Shown piece by piece: positions 1 to 8,609 of a stretch of 64,000 nt of DNA; the first letter of the stretch is position 1; the number at the start of each line of letters is the position of its first letter. Source of the DNA: Flavobacterium difficile (GTDB lineage: Bacteria; Bacteroidota; Bacteroidia; Flavobacteriales; Flavobacteriaceae); contig NZ_JAAJBT010000004.1 in the NCBI RefSeq assembly GCF_011392115.1, positions 221,554 to 285,553 on the forward strand, read 5' to 3'. The translations under genes were made by a program, and so were the position numbers. Below the pieces are notes generated by a model. It did not search any database. It saw only the letters and a list, made by a program, of their open reading frames with translations, and was not told the DNA's origin.

Positions 1-1
1 A

Positions 2-777
2 TGTGACTTGAAATATAAAGTCAGCCAAAACCAACGACTTTTTGTAGAATTAACTCTAATGCAATTGGCTTCATTAACACATGATGCCGAAAAAAAAAAG
101 CTAAATACTTTATAATTCCTTCTAATTTCTTTCAAAATAGAAAAGAAATTCAACCAGTAACACCTTCAATTCCAGTAGAAACTGCTACAAAAATAGAAGT
201 ACCAACTACTCCTGTTGCAAGCGTTCAAAAAATTGAAGAAAAAGTAGAAGAAAAAGTTGAGGAGAAAATCGAACACATTCAGCAAAAAATTACTCCTACA
301 ATTACCATTGACCCAAGTAAAAAAGTATCTTCTTTATCTATAAAAGGATTAAAGCAAAAAGCAGACCTTTCCAATCTTGCAAAAATTGAAACTGTTGCAG
401 TTGGTGAACATTTAGCCGATCCATTTACACAAGAGGATGCCATAAAACATTGGAACGATTACATCGATATTTTAGAAGCCAAAGGCAAAAAACTGTTTTG
501 TAGCTACATGAGATTGAGTAAACCTGTTTTAATGGGAACAAATATCTTATTAGAATTTCCAAACCAAGGTTCTAAAGAAGACTTTGAAAACAGTAATTCC
601 GAATTACTAGTTTACTTAAAAACTAATTTACGCAATTACGACATCAAAATAAAAATTACGGTTATTGAAACATACAAACCAAAAGTAATTTATACCAACG
701 AAGAAAAATACAAGCATTTTAAGGAGTTGAATCCAGCTATAGAATTATTTAGACAAACCTTTGAATTAGATATATAA
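2..777 (+). CDS. dnaX: DNA polymerase III subunit gamma/tau, 3' part, with a frameshift
   Basis: This is the clamp-loader subunit of the replicative polymerase, cut by the window edge. Bases 2-115 read, in one frame, as the domain III region (CDLKYKVSQNQR...ELTLMQLASLTHDAEKKK) and stop at TAA 113-115. The family sequence resumes in the -1 frame as YFIIPSNFFQNRKE (from 106) and runs to TAA 775-777. This part has a Pro/Val/Glu-rich linker (about 160-330) and a conserved tau-like C-terminal domain. The switch point is a run of ten A (90-99) followed by G, which contains A AAA AAG in the zero frame. It may be programmed frameshifting, transcriptional slippage, a real mutation or a homopolymer sequencing error. 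The ATG at 508 is internal, not a start. The gene identity is fairly secure; the cause of the frameshift is open. Confidence 0.85.
94..150 (+). other. Candidate programmed frameshift site in dnaX
   Basis: The heptamer A AAA AAG lies at 94-100 in the reading frame used upstream. Slipping back one base joins it to the downstream frame, bypassing the TAA at 113-115. A 9-bp perfect hairpin (arms AATTTCTTT 124-132 and AAAGAAATT 142-150, 9-nt loop) follows. Its 23-nt distance from the heptamer is longer than usual for a stimulator and it is AU-rich, so its role is doubtful. The ten-A run itself could also cause transcriptional slippage. Confidence 0.5.
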
Positions 778-791
778 CAACAACAATAAAC

Positions 792-2420
792 ATGGACATT
801 AATTTTAACAAAAACGAAGATCATAACAAGTTATTAGTTTCTGAAATGCTACAAAAATTTGCGAAAGTAAAATTAGGTGGCGGACAAAAACGTATTGATA
901 AGTTACACGCAGAAGGTAAAATGACAGCTCGTGAACGAATTGATTATTTACTAGACGATAATGCCAAAAGTATAGAAATTGGCGGTTTCGTTGGAGATGG
1001 AATGTATGAAGAACATGGCGGTTGTCCTTCTGGTGGTGTAGTCATAAAAATTGGTTACATCAAAGGAAAACAATGTATAGTAGTTGCGAATGATGCTACT
1101 GTAAAAGCTGGTGCTTGGTTTCCAATTACTGGAAAAAAGAATTTAAGAGCACAAGAAATTGCCATGGAAAACCGCTTACCAATTATTTATTTGGTAGATT
1201 CTGCAGGTGTATATTTACCTATGCAAGATGAAATTTTCCCTGACAAAGAACATTTCGGACGAATTTTCCGTAACAACGCCATCATGAGTAGTATGGGAAT
1301 CACCCAAATTGCTGCAGTAATGGGAAGTTGTGTAGCTGGTGGTGCGTATTTACCTATTATGAGTGACGAAGCGTTAATCGTAGATAAAACTGGAAGTATT
1401 TTCTTAGCTGGTAGTTATTTAGTAAAAGCCGCAATTGGCGAAACTATTGACAATGAAACACTAGGTGGCGCTACAACGCACTGCGAAATTTCGGGAGTTA
1501 CCGATTTTAAAGCAAAAGATGATGCTGCAGCTTTAGACAGAATTAAAAGTATCGTTTCTAAAATTGGAGATTACGACAAAGCTGGTTTCAATAGAGAAAC
1601 TCCAGTAAAACCAGCATTAGAACCAAAAGATATTTACGGTATTTTACCAAAATTACGTACCGACCAATACGATATGAATGAAATTATCAAACGTTTGGTT
1701 GATAATTCAGAATTTGATGAATACAAAGCGGGTTACGGACAAACAATTATTACAGGTTATGCCAGAATTGATGGCTGGGCCGTAGGAATTGTCGCCAATC
1801 AACGTTTAGTTTCTAAAACTAAAAAAGGAGAAATTCAGTTTGGTGGAGTAATTTATTCTGAAAGTGCCGATAAAGCAACTCGTTTTATTGCCAATTGTAA
1901 CCAAAAGAAAATTCCATTAGTGTTTTTACAAGATGTTACTGGGTTTATGGTAGGTAGTAAGTCCGAACATGGTGGCATCATTAAAGACGGTGCCAAAATG
2001 GTAAATGCAGTTTCGAATTCAGTGGTACCGAAATTTACTGTTGTTATTGGAAATTCTTATGGTGCTGGAAATTACGCCATGTGTGGAAAAGCGTACGACC
2101 CAAGATTAATTTTTGCCTGGCCAAGTGCAGAATTAGCTGTAATGGGCGGAACGCAAGCTGCAAAAGTTTTAGCACAAATTGAAGCCGCTTCATTAAAAGG
2201 AAAAGGCGAAGTGGTTGATGAAGCCAAAGAAAAAGAATTATTCGATAAGATTAAAGCCAAATATGATGCGCAAGTTTCACCTTATTACGCTGCTTCTCGT
2301 TTGTGGACAGATGCTATTATCGATCCGTTAGATACCAGAACTTGGATTTCTATGGGAATTGAAGCTGCGAACCACTCGCCTATTGAGAAAAAATTTAATT
2401 TAGGAGTGATTCAAGTATAA
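792..2420 (+). CDS. Acyl-CoA carboxylase carboxyltransferase (beta) subunit
   Basis: This 542-residue protein transfers carboxyl groups from carboxybiotin to an acyl-CoA in the cytoplasm. It has two crotonase-fold halves. The glycine-rich CoA/oxyanion segments are visible: GSCVAGGAY near residue 178 and GNSYGAGNYAM near residue 420. The segments VVANDATVKAGAWFP, IYLVDSAGVYLPMQDE and FLQDVTGFMVG resemble methylcrotonyl-CoA carboxylase beta more than propionyl-CoA carboxylase beta. Substrate specificity cannot be settled by eye. No biotin carboxylase or biotin carrier gene is next to it, so its partner must be encoded elsewhere. It starts 14 bases after dnaX and may be cotranscribed with it. 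Family confidence is high; substrate confidence is low. Confidence 0.9.
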   Translation: MDINFNKNEDHNKLLVSEMLQKFAKVKLGGGQKRIDKLHAEGKMTARERIDYLLDDNAKSIEIGGFVGDGMYEEHGGCPSGGVVIKIGYIKGKQCIVVANDATVKAGAWFPITGKKNLRAQEIAMENRLPIIYLVDSAGVYLPMQDEIFPDKEHFGRIFRNNAIMSSMGITQIAAVMGSCVAGGAYLPIMSDEALIVDKTGSIFLAGSYLVKAAIGETIDNETLGGATTHCEISGVTDFKAKDDAAALDRIKSIVSKIGDYDKAGFNRETPVKPALEPKDIYGILPKLRTDQYDMNEIIKRLVDNSEFDEYKAGYGQTIITGYARIDGWAVGIVANQRLVSKTKKGEIQFGGVIYSESADKATRFIANCNQKKIPLVFLQDVTGFMVGSKSEHGGIIKDGAKMVNAVSNSVVPKFTVVIGNSYGAGNYAMCGKAYDPRLIFAWPSAELAVMGGTQAAKVLAQIEAASLKGKGEVVDEAKEKELFDKIKAKYDAQVSPYYAASRLWTDAIIDPLDTRTWISMGIEAANHSPIEKKFNLGVIQV

Positions 2421-2424
2421 TAAG

Positions 2425-4203
2425 ATGAAGAAAATATTATTTATTATTATTCTAGCGACAATTACTACTACTGAAACATATGCTCAAAAAATTAAAGGAG
2501 ACTTTTCAAATGTTGAAAGAGTAATTCAACCAAAATATGCCTCAGAAGGTGTTGTTTTAGATATTGCTATTAAAAGAACAACTACAGATCCTTATTTTTT
2601 AAGTAATTATAATTTAGGATATGATTTAAACAGTGATTATTATACTTCGAATCCAAAATTTAATAATAATTTCGGGACTCCAAAGTATCTTGCTGTTATA
2701 GATTACGTATATAATGAACCTACAATAAATATTGTAAAGAAAGATAATGGCATGTTTTTAACTAGTATCCATTCAAATATTTCTGCAAAATTGTACTTAA
2801 TTGACATAGAAAAAGGTGTTTTTGAAATTGAAGATTTAGTTTTTAAAGATATCAATCTTAAATATCCTATTGATAATACTAAAGGAGAATCATTATCATA
2901 CGATAGAATGACAAAAGCAACAATGGTTTTTGATAATCTTTCTGAAAATGAAGCAAATCAATACAAAAATTCAAGTTTAAATTATGCCAAACAAGTAAAT
3001 ATTCAGCAGCTATCAAAACTTCCAGGATTAGCTACCGAAATTATAGAAAAAAAGTTTTTTCCGTATTCAAAAAAAATTGGCATTTATTTTAATTACATTA
3101 AATCAACTGACGATTTTAAAGGAGAAGCATTTAACAAAGCGTATAACCTGATTCAAAAAAGCATTTACCCTGTAAATAATGATAACTTATTTGAAGCCAT
3201 TTCAATTTTAAAAACAGAAAAAGAAAATCTTGTAAGTACAGATGATAAAAAAATAGTAAAGTATAAAATTGCAATTCTACAAAACATCATAAATTGTTTT
3301 CATGCCATGCAAAAAATAGATCAATCTAAACCATATATTGATGAATTGTTACTTTTAGATTCCAAAGATGATATTGCAAATAGTCTATTACAACGTGCAT
3401 CCAATCCGATTGTCCAAAAAGAACAAACACCAGAACAATTGGTTTATAAAACTATTCCTGATGCGTTTTTAAAAAACGAGTTAAAACGATTTTTGTACAA
3501 AAAAAATAATGAAATTAATTATATACCTCAAGTTTTAGGCAAGGAAAATGCTACGTATTATTTGCTTTTAAATAATTATATAAACTGTTCTGCAGAACTA
3601 TTAAAAACCAATAATTCTGTAGAAATTGATACTAATTTAATGAATTATTTAGCAGAAACACTCATTCTTTCTAAAAAAGCATTAAAGAAAATGGATAATA
3701 ATGCAGATGCTATTCTTATTAATTTCAAATTATTCCTAGATAAAGTAGAATTGGATCTAAAACCTATTGAAAAATTAAAAAAACATTACAACTATTTTGA
3801 TTTATCAAATGATTTATACAGAAGTCAAGTTAGAAAAATTATGTTTGAAAAATATAAAAGATCAGATTTTATTTTTACAGACGAAATAAAACTATCACTT
3901 TCTAAATGTTTTGAAAAATTAAATGAAAATGACAAAAAAATAGTTTCAACGATACACAGTTTGTATTCAGAATTAATTATTTCATCGGTTAATAAAACAT
4001 TCTCCAACAAAAGCAAAATTTTTGAAAAAATTGATAGTCTTAAAAATTCTTTTGCAACAAAATATAAAAATGGTTTTCCAGAAGAATATTTTGAATTAGA
4101 TATCATTTCACAAAAGGTAAATTCAGATAAAGGATTTCCGGGTCAAGAACTTTATAATCTAGAAATACTATTATCTAATATTTATAGTATCTTCTTATTG
4201 TGA
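2425..4203 (+). CDS. Secreted protein of unknown function
   Basis: I do not recognise this family. The first 20 residues (MKKILFIIILATITTTETYA, cleavage before Q) form a clear signal peptide, so the 592-residue product is exported to the periplasm or outer membrane. It is rich in Lys, Asn, Ile and Asp. The middle (about residues 245-330) consists of amphipathic helices that read like degenerate TPR units (KYKIAILQNIINCFHAMQKIDQSKPYIDELLLLDS). The C-terminal third is helical with no recognisable catalytic motif. It starts four bases after the carboxylase stop, and a strong terminator follows at 4231-4260, so it probably closes the dnaX-carboxylase transcript. Confidence 0.75.
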   Translation: MKKILFIIILATITTTETYAQKIKGDFSNVERVIQPKYASEGVVLDIAIKRTTTDPYFLSNYNLGYDLNSDYYTSNPKFNNNFGTPKYLAVIDYVYNEPTINIVKKDNGMFLTSIHSNISAKLYLIDIEKGVFEIEDLVFKDINLKYPIDNTKGESLSYDRMTKATMVFDNLSENEANQYKNSSLNYAKQVNIQQLSKLPGLATEIIEKKFFPYSKKIGIYFNYIKSTDDFKGEAFNKAYNLIQKSIYPVNNDNLFEAISILKTEKENLVSTDDKKIVKYKIAILQNIINCFHAMQKIDQSKPYIDELLLLDSKDDIANSLLQRASNPIVQKEQTPEQLVYKTIPDAFLKNELKRFLYKKNNEINYIPQVLGKENATYYLLLNNYINCSAELLKTNNSVEIDTNLMNYLAETLILSKKALKKMDNNADAILINFKLFLDKVELDLKPIEKLKKHYNYFDLSNDLYRSQVRKIMFEKYKRSDFIFTDEIKLSLSKCFEKLNENDKKIVSTIHSLYSELIISSVNKTFSNKSKIFEKIDSLKNSFATKYKNGFPEEYFELDIISQKVNSDKGFPGQELYNLEILLSNIYSIFLL

Positions 4204-4230
4204 TAGAAATAAACAAACGTAACAAAAAAC

Positions 4231-4260
4231 AAAAATCTACTACTTATTAGTAGATTTTTT
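4231..4260 (+). terminator. Intrinsic terminator after the secreted protein gene
   Basis: A perfect 12-bp stem (AAAAATCTACTA / TAGTAGATTTTT) with loop CTTAT is followed by T residues, 28 bases past the stop codon at 4203. The A and T flanks would also let it work on the other strand. Confidence 0.85.
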
Positions 4261-4383
4261 TATGGAATCAGAAAACCAACGAAATAAACATGAATGGCTT
4301 TCGCATCCGAGGGCTTTTTCTTTTAATCATAATTCTAACTTGGAATTTTTTTTTAAGAGAGACATACTTTAACAATTTTTAAA

Positions 4384-6006
4384 ATGAAAAAAGCACTATT
4401 ATTTTCTCTTGTTCTTTTAGGTTTCAATCAAATTGAAGCACAAAATTTTTCTCGTAAAGATTCGCTACAAGGCGGTTTACGTGAAGAACGAACCTGTTAT
4501 GACGTTTTAAGATACGATTTAAATATTAAAATTAATCCATCCGAAAAATCAATTATTGGATACAATGAAATTATCTTTAAAGTAGATGACACTACTTCGA
4601 AAATTCAAGTAGATCTGTTTGAAAACATGAAAATTGAATCTATAGTTTGGAACAATAAAAAGTTGAATTACAAAAGAGAATATCATGCTGTCTTTATAGA
4701 TTTTCCTGAAACCTTAAAAAAAGGAACCACACAATCCATAACATTCAATTATTCTGGTAATCCTATTATTGCAAAAAATGCACCTTGGGACGGTGGTTTC
4801 GTATTTACAAATGATAAAAAAGGAAATCCATGGATTGGTGTAGCGGTTCAAGGAACTGGAGCGAGTTTATGGTATCCTTGTAAAGATTCTCAAACGGATG
4901 AACCCGATAATGGCGCCAGTATAAAAGTAGCAGTTCCAAACGGGTTAATGAATGTTTCTAACGGAAGATTTTTAGGAGCAACAGATTTAAAAGATGGTTA
5001 TACGCGTTGGGATTGGGAAGTGAAAAACCCGATTAATAACTATGATATTACTGTAAATATTGCAGATTATGTTCATATTCACGACAATCATGAAGGTTTA
5101 GATTTAGATTATTATGTATTACGTGACAACGAAGAAAAAGCACGAAAACATTTTGATCATGACGTAAAACCTATGATGGATTGCTTTCAATCTAAATTTG
5201 GAAAATATCCTTTCTATGAAGATGGGTATAAATTAGTAGAAACACCTTATTTAGGTATGGAACACCAAAGTGCTGTAGCTTATGGTAATAAATACAAAAA
5301 AGGTTATTTAGGAATGGACTTGTCGGGAACTGGTGCAGGTATGTTTTTCGATTATATAACGATTCATGAAACAGGTCATGAATGGTTTGGGAATAGCATT
5401 ACAAGTAAAGATATTGCCGACATGTGGATACACGAAGGCTTTACAACATATACAGAAACTGTCTTTATTGAATGTATGAAAGGGTATGAACAAGCTATGA
5501 AATATGTTAACGGTCAAGCAAATAATGTACAAAATGATCGACCAATTATAGCTCAATTTGGAGTTAATAAAGAAGGAAGTGGCGATATGTATTACAAAGG
5601 TTCCCTTCTACTAAACACCATTCGACATATTATTAACGATGATACAAAATGGTGGAAAATTTTATACAATTATTCAGAAACCTATAAAAAACAAATAATT
5701 GATACTCAAACTGTAATCGATTTCTTCAACAAAGAAAGTGGGATTAATTTAACGTCTGTTTTTAATCAGTATTTAACTACTACCAAAATTCCTAAATTGG
5801 TTTTAACTAAATCAGGAAGTAAATTAAGCTACAAATGGGAAAATGTAACTAACGATTTCAAAATGCCAGTAGATATTGTGATTGATGAAAAAGTTATCCG
5901 TTTAAATGCTTCAACTTCAAAACAAGAAATGAAAATTGATAAAAAAATCGAATTGGAAAACATTGAAGTGAAAACCAATCAGTTTTTTATTAAAGTAGAA
6001 AAATAA
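4384..6006 (+). CDS. M1 family metallopeptidase (aminopeptidase N-like)
   Basis: This is a zinc aminopeptidase of family M1, probably periplasmic, given the signal peptide MKKALLFSLVLLGFNQIEA before Q. The zinc site HETGH-x18-E is complete, with His328, His332 and Glu351 (in IHEGFTTY). The substrate N-terminus motif, GAMEN in classical members, is GMEHQS here near residue 300, a variant I associate with Bacteroidetes M1 enzymes. At 540 residues it has the N-terminal beta domain and catalytic domain plus a short beta-sandwich tail. It lacks the long helical C-domain of E. coli PepN. It stands alone, with a convergent gene pair downstream. Confidence 0.92.
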   Translation: MKKALLFSLVLLGFNQIEAQNFSRKDSLQGGLREERTCYDVLRYDLNIKINPSEKSIIGYNEIIFKVDDTTSKIQVDLFENMKIESIVWNNKKLNYKREYHAVFIDFPETLKKGTTQSITFNYSGNPIIAKNAPWDGGFVFTNDKKGNPWIGVAVQGTGASLWYPCKDSQTDEPDNGASIKVAVPNGLMNVSNGRFLGATDLKDGYTRWDWEVKNPINNYDITVNIADYVHIHDNHEGLDLDYYVLRDNEEKARKHFDHDVKPMMDCFQSKFGKYPFYEDGYKLVETPYLGMEHQSAVAYGNKYKKGYLGMDLSGTGAGMFFDYITIHETGHEWFGNSITSKDIADMWIHEGFTTYTETVFIECMKGYEQAMKYVNGQANNVQNDRPIIAQFGVNKEGSGDMYYKGSLLLNTIRHIINDDTKWWKILYNYSETYKKQIIDTQTVIDFFNKESGINLTSVFNQYLTTTKIPKLVLTKSGSKLSYKWENVTNDFKMPVDIVIDEKVIRLNASTSKQEMKIDKKIELENIEVKTNQFFIKVEK

Positions 6007-6099
6007 AAAATTAACAAAAAAGTTGTCTATTTATTATTTAATTAGTAAATTTACTAATCTTTTCGAAACATCTTGCAACTATTAATTAGTTATAAAGTA

Positions 6100-6178
6100 T
6101 TTTATTAGTGTCATACTGGAAAAAAATCTATAAAAGAAGAATTATTTTATAAACCAGATTTTTTATTAGTGTGACACT
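6100..6178. repeat. Pair of 18-bp direct repeats between convergent genes
   Basis: TTTTATTAGTGTCATACT (6100-6117) recurs as TTTTATTAGTGTGACACT (6161-6178), with two mismatches and a 61-bp period. The second copy contains the perfect palindrome AGTGTGACACT (6168-6178). The repeats lie just past the M1 peptidase and just past the 3' end of menE, so a promoter role is unlikely. The rest of this 176-bp gap shows nothing else. Confidence 0.5.
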
Positions 6179-6182
6179 TTTT

Positions 6183-7214
6183 TTATGTCAATTTTTCAAG
6201 AGTTTTCTTTCTATTTACCTTATTGGTTTCCGTTTCTACAAACTTTTCAATAAAAACTATTTTTTTTGGAATTTGATATTTGGGTAATTCAGAAAAAGAG
6301 CTAGTGTCTACTTCAAAAGGTTTTCCTTCAAGTACTAAGATTACAATTTCTCCGAATTTATCATCTGCTAAACTTGCAATGAAAAAACGAGTAGAAAAAT
6401 GTTTTGATAATTGTTCTTCAACTTCTTCTGGGAAAATTTTTACACCACCAGAATTAATTACATTATCAATTCGTCCGTTTAGTATAAATTGAGTTTCGTT
6501 TAAAATTGAAACCCTATCATTTGTGACAATTTTATCAGTAGACAATTCTAAAGCTTCGATGACTAAACAATTTCTTTCATCCAAAGCAATTGACACATTT
6601 GGTAAAACAGTAAAGCACTTCTCTCCTATTCGTTTTATAGCAATATGAGAAATTGTTTCTGTCATTCCATACGATTCAAAAGCATTACACTTGGTTTTCA
6701 AAACGCTTTCCGCTAATTGATAATTTACTTTTGTGCCACCAATTAACAACGTTCCAACTAAATAAAGTTGCTCTAAAGAATTAGCAACTTGCATCGGAAC
6801 CATTGCTACAAAATCGTACCTTTGATTCGTTAAAGGATTACTATTTGGTTCTGTCGTATCTAAATGCCATCCTAAAGTTAGCGCACGAACTAACATCATT
6901 TTTCCTGCAATATAATCTGCAGACAAACACAACAAAGCCGTGGTTTTAGGTTGCAATTTAAAAAACAATCCAGTAGCTCGCGCAGAAGCCATCATTGCCG
7001 ATTTTTCTACAAGGATTTTTTTTGGTTTTCCAGTAGAGCCAGAAGTTTGCACAAAAACATATTCGTCAGTATTTAACCATTCTAAAAGAAATTTTCCAAT
7101 TGCTTTTTCAAAAAACTTACCATTTTCTTTTAAATATATGGCTTCAGACAAAAGTTCTAAATAAGAAAATTGTTTTCCATTTAACTTAAAATCGGGATGA
7201 ATAAACTGGTTCAT
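6183..7214 (-). CDS. menE: o-Succinylbenzoate--CoA ligase-like AMP-binding enzyme
   Basis: This adenylate-forming enzyme is likely to activate o-succinylbenzoate with ATP and CoA in menaquinone synthesis. The phosphate-binding loop QTSGSTGKPKK lies at residues 56-66. Further adenylation motifs follow (ESYGMTETISHIA, then NGRIDNVINSGGVKIFPEEVE), and the C-terminal catalytic Lys region ends in NKVNRKKTLEKL. At 343 residues it is shorter than typical acyl-CoA synthetases because the N-terminal subdomain is reduced. That matches compact MenE proteins I know from Bacteroidetes. The CPBP protease gene ends two bases upstream of its start, so the two form an operon. No other men gene is in the window. 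Confidence 0.85.
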   Translation of the reverse strand: MNQFIHPDFKLNGKQFSYLELLSEAIYLKENGKFFEKAIGKFLLEWLNTDEYVFVQTSGSTGKPKKILVEKSAMMASARATGLFFKLQPKTTALLCLSADYIAGKMMLVRALTLGWHLDTTEPNSNPLTNQRYDFVAMVPMQVANSLEQLYLVGTLLIGGTKVNYQLAESVLKTKCNAFESYGMTETISHIAIKRIGEKCFTVLPNVSIALDERNCLVIEALELSTDKIVTNDRVSILNETQFILNGRIDNVINSGGVKIFPEEVEEQLSKHFSTRFFIASLADDKFGEIVILVLEGKPFEVDTSSFSELPKYQIPKKIVFIEKFVETETNKVNRKKTLEKLT

Positions 7215-7216
7215 TA

Positions 7217-8143
7217 CTATTTACCAATAGTTTCAAATTCTTCAACATCAATAGGTTTAATAGTTCCGAAAAGTTTTTCTTTCCAATTACTCCATTTGTA
7301 CTTAGCCGCAAAAATGTATAGCAAAACGGGGAAAATAATTAAAATTGGAATAAATATTTGAATGTTTGCACTCGGTTCTGAAACATCTTTCAATATAGAA
7401 TGGGTTTGAAAAGCCGACCAATCAGATGTAACTAATAAAGCACCGATTAGATTATTAGCAGCATGAAAACCTAATGCTAATTCTAAACCTTCATCCATTA
7501 ATGTTAAAACACCTAAAAACAAACCTGTTCCTATGTAATAAAACATTATTACCAATCCTAATTTTTCTACTTCCGGATTGGCAATATGCATAATTCCGAA
7601 CAAAAAAGAAGTTACTACTAAAGGAATCCACCTTGTTTTTGTAGCTAAACCTAAGCCTTGCAACATGTGTCCACGAAATAAATATTCTTCAAAACTTGTC
7701 TGTAAAGGAATTAAAAGAAAGGCTAAGACAACAAATATAGCAAACTCTTTAGGCTTAAAATTTAAAACAAAATCCTCAGGAGCCATGTAATAACTAATTC
7801 CTGTAGTTGCAATTGTAATGAAACTCCAAAGTCCAAATGAGAAAAAAATTCTTTTCCAATCAATTTTTTCTCTGGAGGTAGTTAAAATTCGTAAAGTATT
7901 GTTTTGAATGAATTTATTATAAAATAAAACTACAAAAAACAAAAAAGCTAAAGGCGCAACTAACATGGTAAAAGTACCATTAACACCAATAACTTTTGTC
8001 ATTTTTTTCATCATATCGGCTGTATCTATGCCTTGAGTAGAAAAATAATTATAAACCATTAATCCCAAAAAAGCTAATGGTATGACCAAATATGATCCTA
8101 GATTAATTTTAAATTTTTGTAATTGTTCGATATACATATCCAT
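7217..8143 (-). CDS. CPBP family intramembrane glutamic endopeptidase
   Basis: This 308-residue polytopic membrane protein is of the CPBP (CAAX protease and bacteriocin-processing, Rce1-like) family. It has about eight hydrophobic segments and the full motif set: Glu152-Glu153-xxx-Arg157 (FEEYLFRG), His186 (GIMHIANP) and His227 (GFHAANN). Members cleave within membranes or at membrane-proximal sites; the substrate here is unknown. It is the first gene of a two-gene minus-strand unit with menE, in the position often seen in Flavobacterium. It is divergent from the ArsC-like gene, sharing a 52-bp intergenic region. Confidence 0.9.
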   Translation of the reverse strand: MDMYIEQLQKFKINLGSYLVIPLAFLGLMVYNYFSTQGIDTADMMKKMTKVIGVNGTFTMLVAPLAFLFFVVLFYNKFIQNNTLRILTTSREKIDWKRIFFSFGLWSFITIATTGISYYMAPEDFVLNFKPKEFAIFVVLAFLLIPLQTSFEEYLFRGHMLQGLGLATKTRWIPLVVTSFLFGIMHIANPEVEKLGLVIMFYYIGTGLFLGVLTLMDEGLELALGFHAANNLIGALLVTSDWSAFQTHSILKDVSEPSANIQIFIPILIIFPVLLYIFAAKYKWSNWKEKLFGTIKPIDVEEFETIGK

Positions 8144-8149
8144 TTATTT

Positions 8150-8180
8150 TTGTGAGCACTAAAATACAATTATTACCTTT
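8150..8180 (+). promoter_or_regulatory. Flavobacterial-type promoter for the ArsC-like gene
   Basis: TTG at 8150-8152 and TACCTTTG at 8173-8180 are 20 bp apart, matching the Bacteroidetes housekeeping consensus TTG-N17-23-TAnnTTTG. The start codon follows 15 bp later, so the leader is very short. Confidence 0.7.
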
Positions 8181-8195
8181 GTAAAAAAAATATTT

Positions 8196-8537
8196 ATGCT
8201 AACCATTTATCATAATAATCGTTGTTCTAAATCAAGAGAAGGAGTTTGTTTTTTAGAAAACACAAAAATACCTTTTGAAATTATAAACTATTTAGAAAGC
8301 GTTCCTACTTTCGCGGAATTGGAATCAATTATAAATAAACTAAAAATCAAACCGATTGAATTGGTTAGAAGTAAAGAAAAAGATTGGATTCAAAACTTTA
8401 AAGGTAAAAATTTATCTGATAAAGAAATTATCGAAGCAATGATTCAATTTCCAAAATTAATAGAACGTCCTATAGTTATCAATGGAAATAAGGCGATAAT
8501 TGCAAGACCCACAGAATTAATTAACAAAGTTTTATAA
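8196..8537 (+). CDS. arsC: ArsC/Spx family reductase (arsenate reductase-like)
   Basis: This 113-residue thioredoxin-fold protein of the ArsC/YffB/Spx family resembles glutaredoxin-coupled arsenate reductases. The nucleophile Cys10 lies in YHNNRCSKSREG, and the downstream segments LVRSKE and ERPIVINGNKAIIARPTE carry the conserved Arg residues that bind the oxyanion. No arsenite pump or ArsR regulator is adjacent. A general thiol reductase role is therefore as likely as arsenic resistance, and the symbol should be read as a family name. It has its own promoter with a very short leader. Confidence 0.85.
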   Translation: MLTIYHNNRCSKSREGVCFLENTKIPFEIINYLESVPTFAELESIINKLKIKPIELVRSKEKDWIQNFKGKNLSDKEIIEAMIQFPKLIERPIVINGNKAIIARPTELINKVL

Positions 8538-8565
8538 AATCATTTAACATAGTTTTAATATTTAA

Positions 8566-8589
8566 TTGAAAAGTGTAACACTACATTTG
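8566..8589 (+). promoter_or_regulatory. Probable promoter of the outer-membrane barrel gene
   Basis: TACATTTG (8582-8589) is an exact TAnnTTTG box 20 bp before the start codon at 8610. The nearest upstream TTG (8566-8568) is only 13 bp away, shorter than the usual 17-23, so the -33 element is uncertain. Confidence 0.5.
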
Positions 8590-8609
8590 TACTGTAAAAT
8601 GTTAATACT

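Noticed and set aside
508..777. Separate 89-codon gene starting at ATG 508
   Set aside because: It is the in-frame 3' end of dnaX; the frame continues upstream to about position 103 with family sequence.
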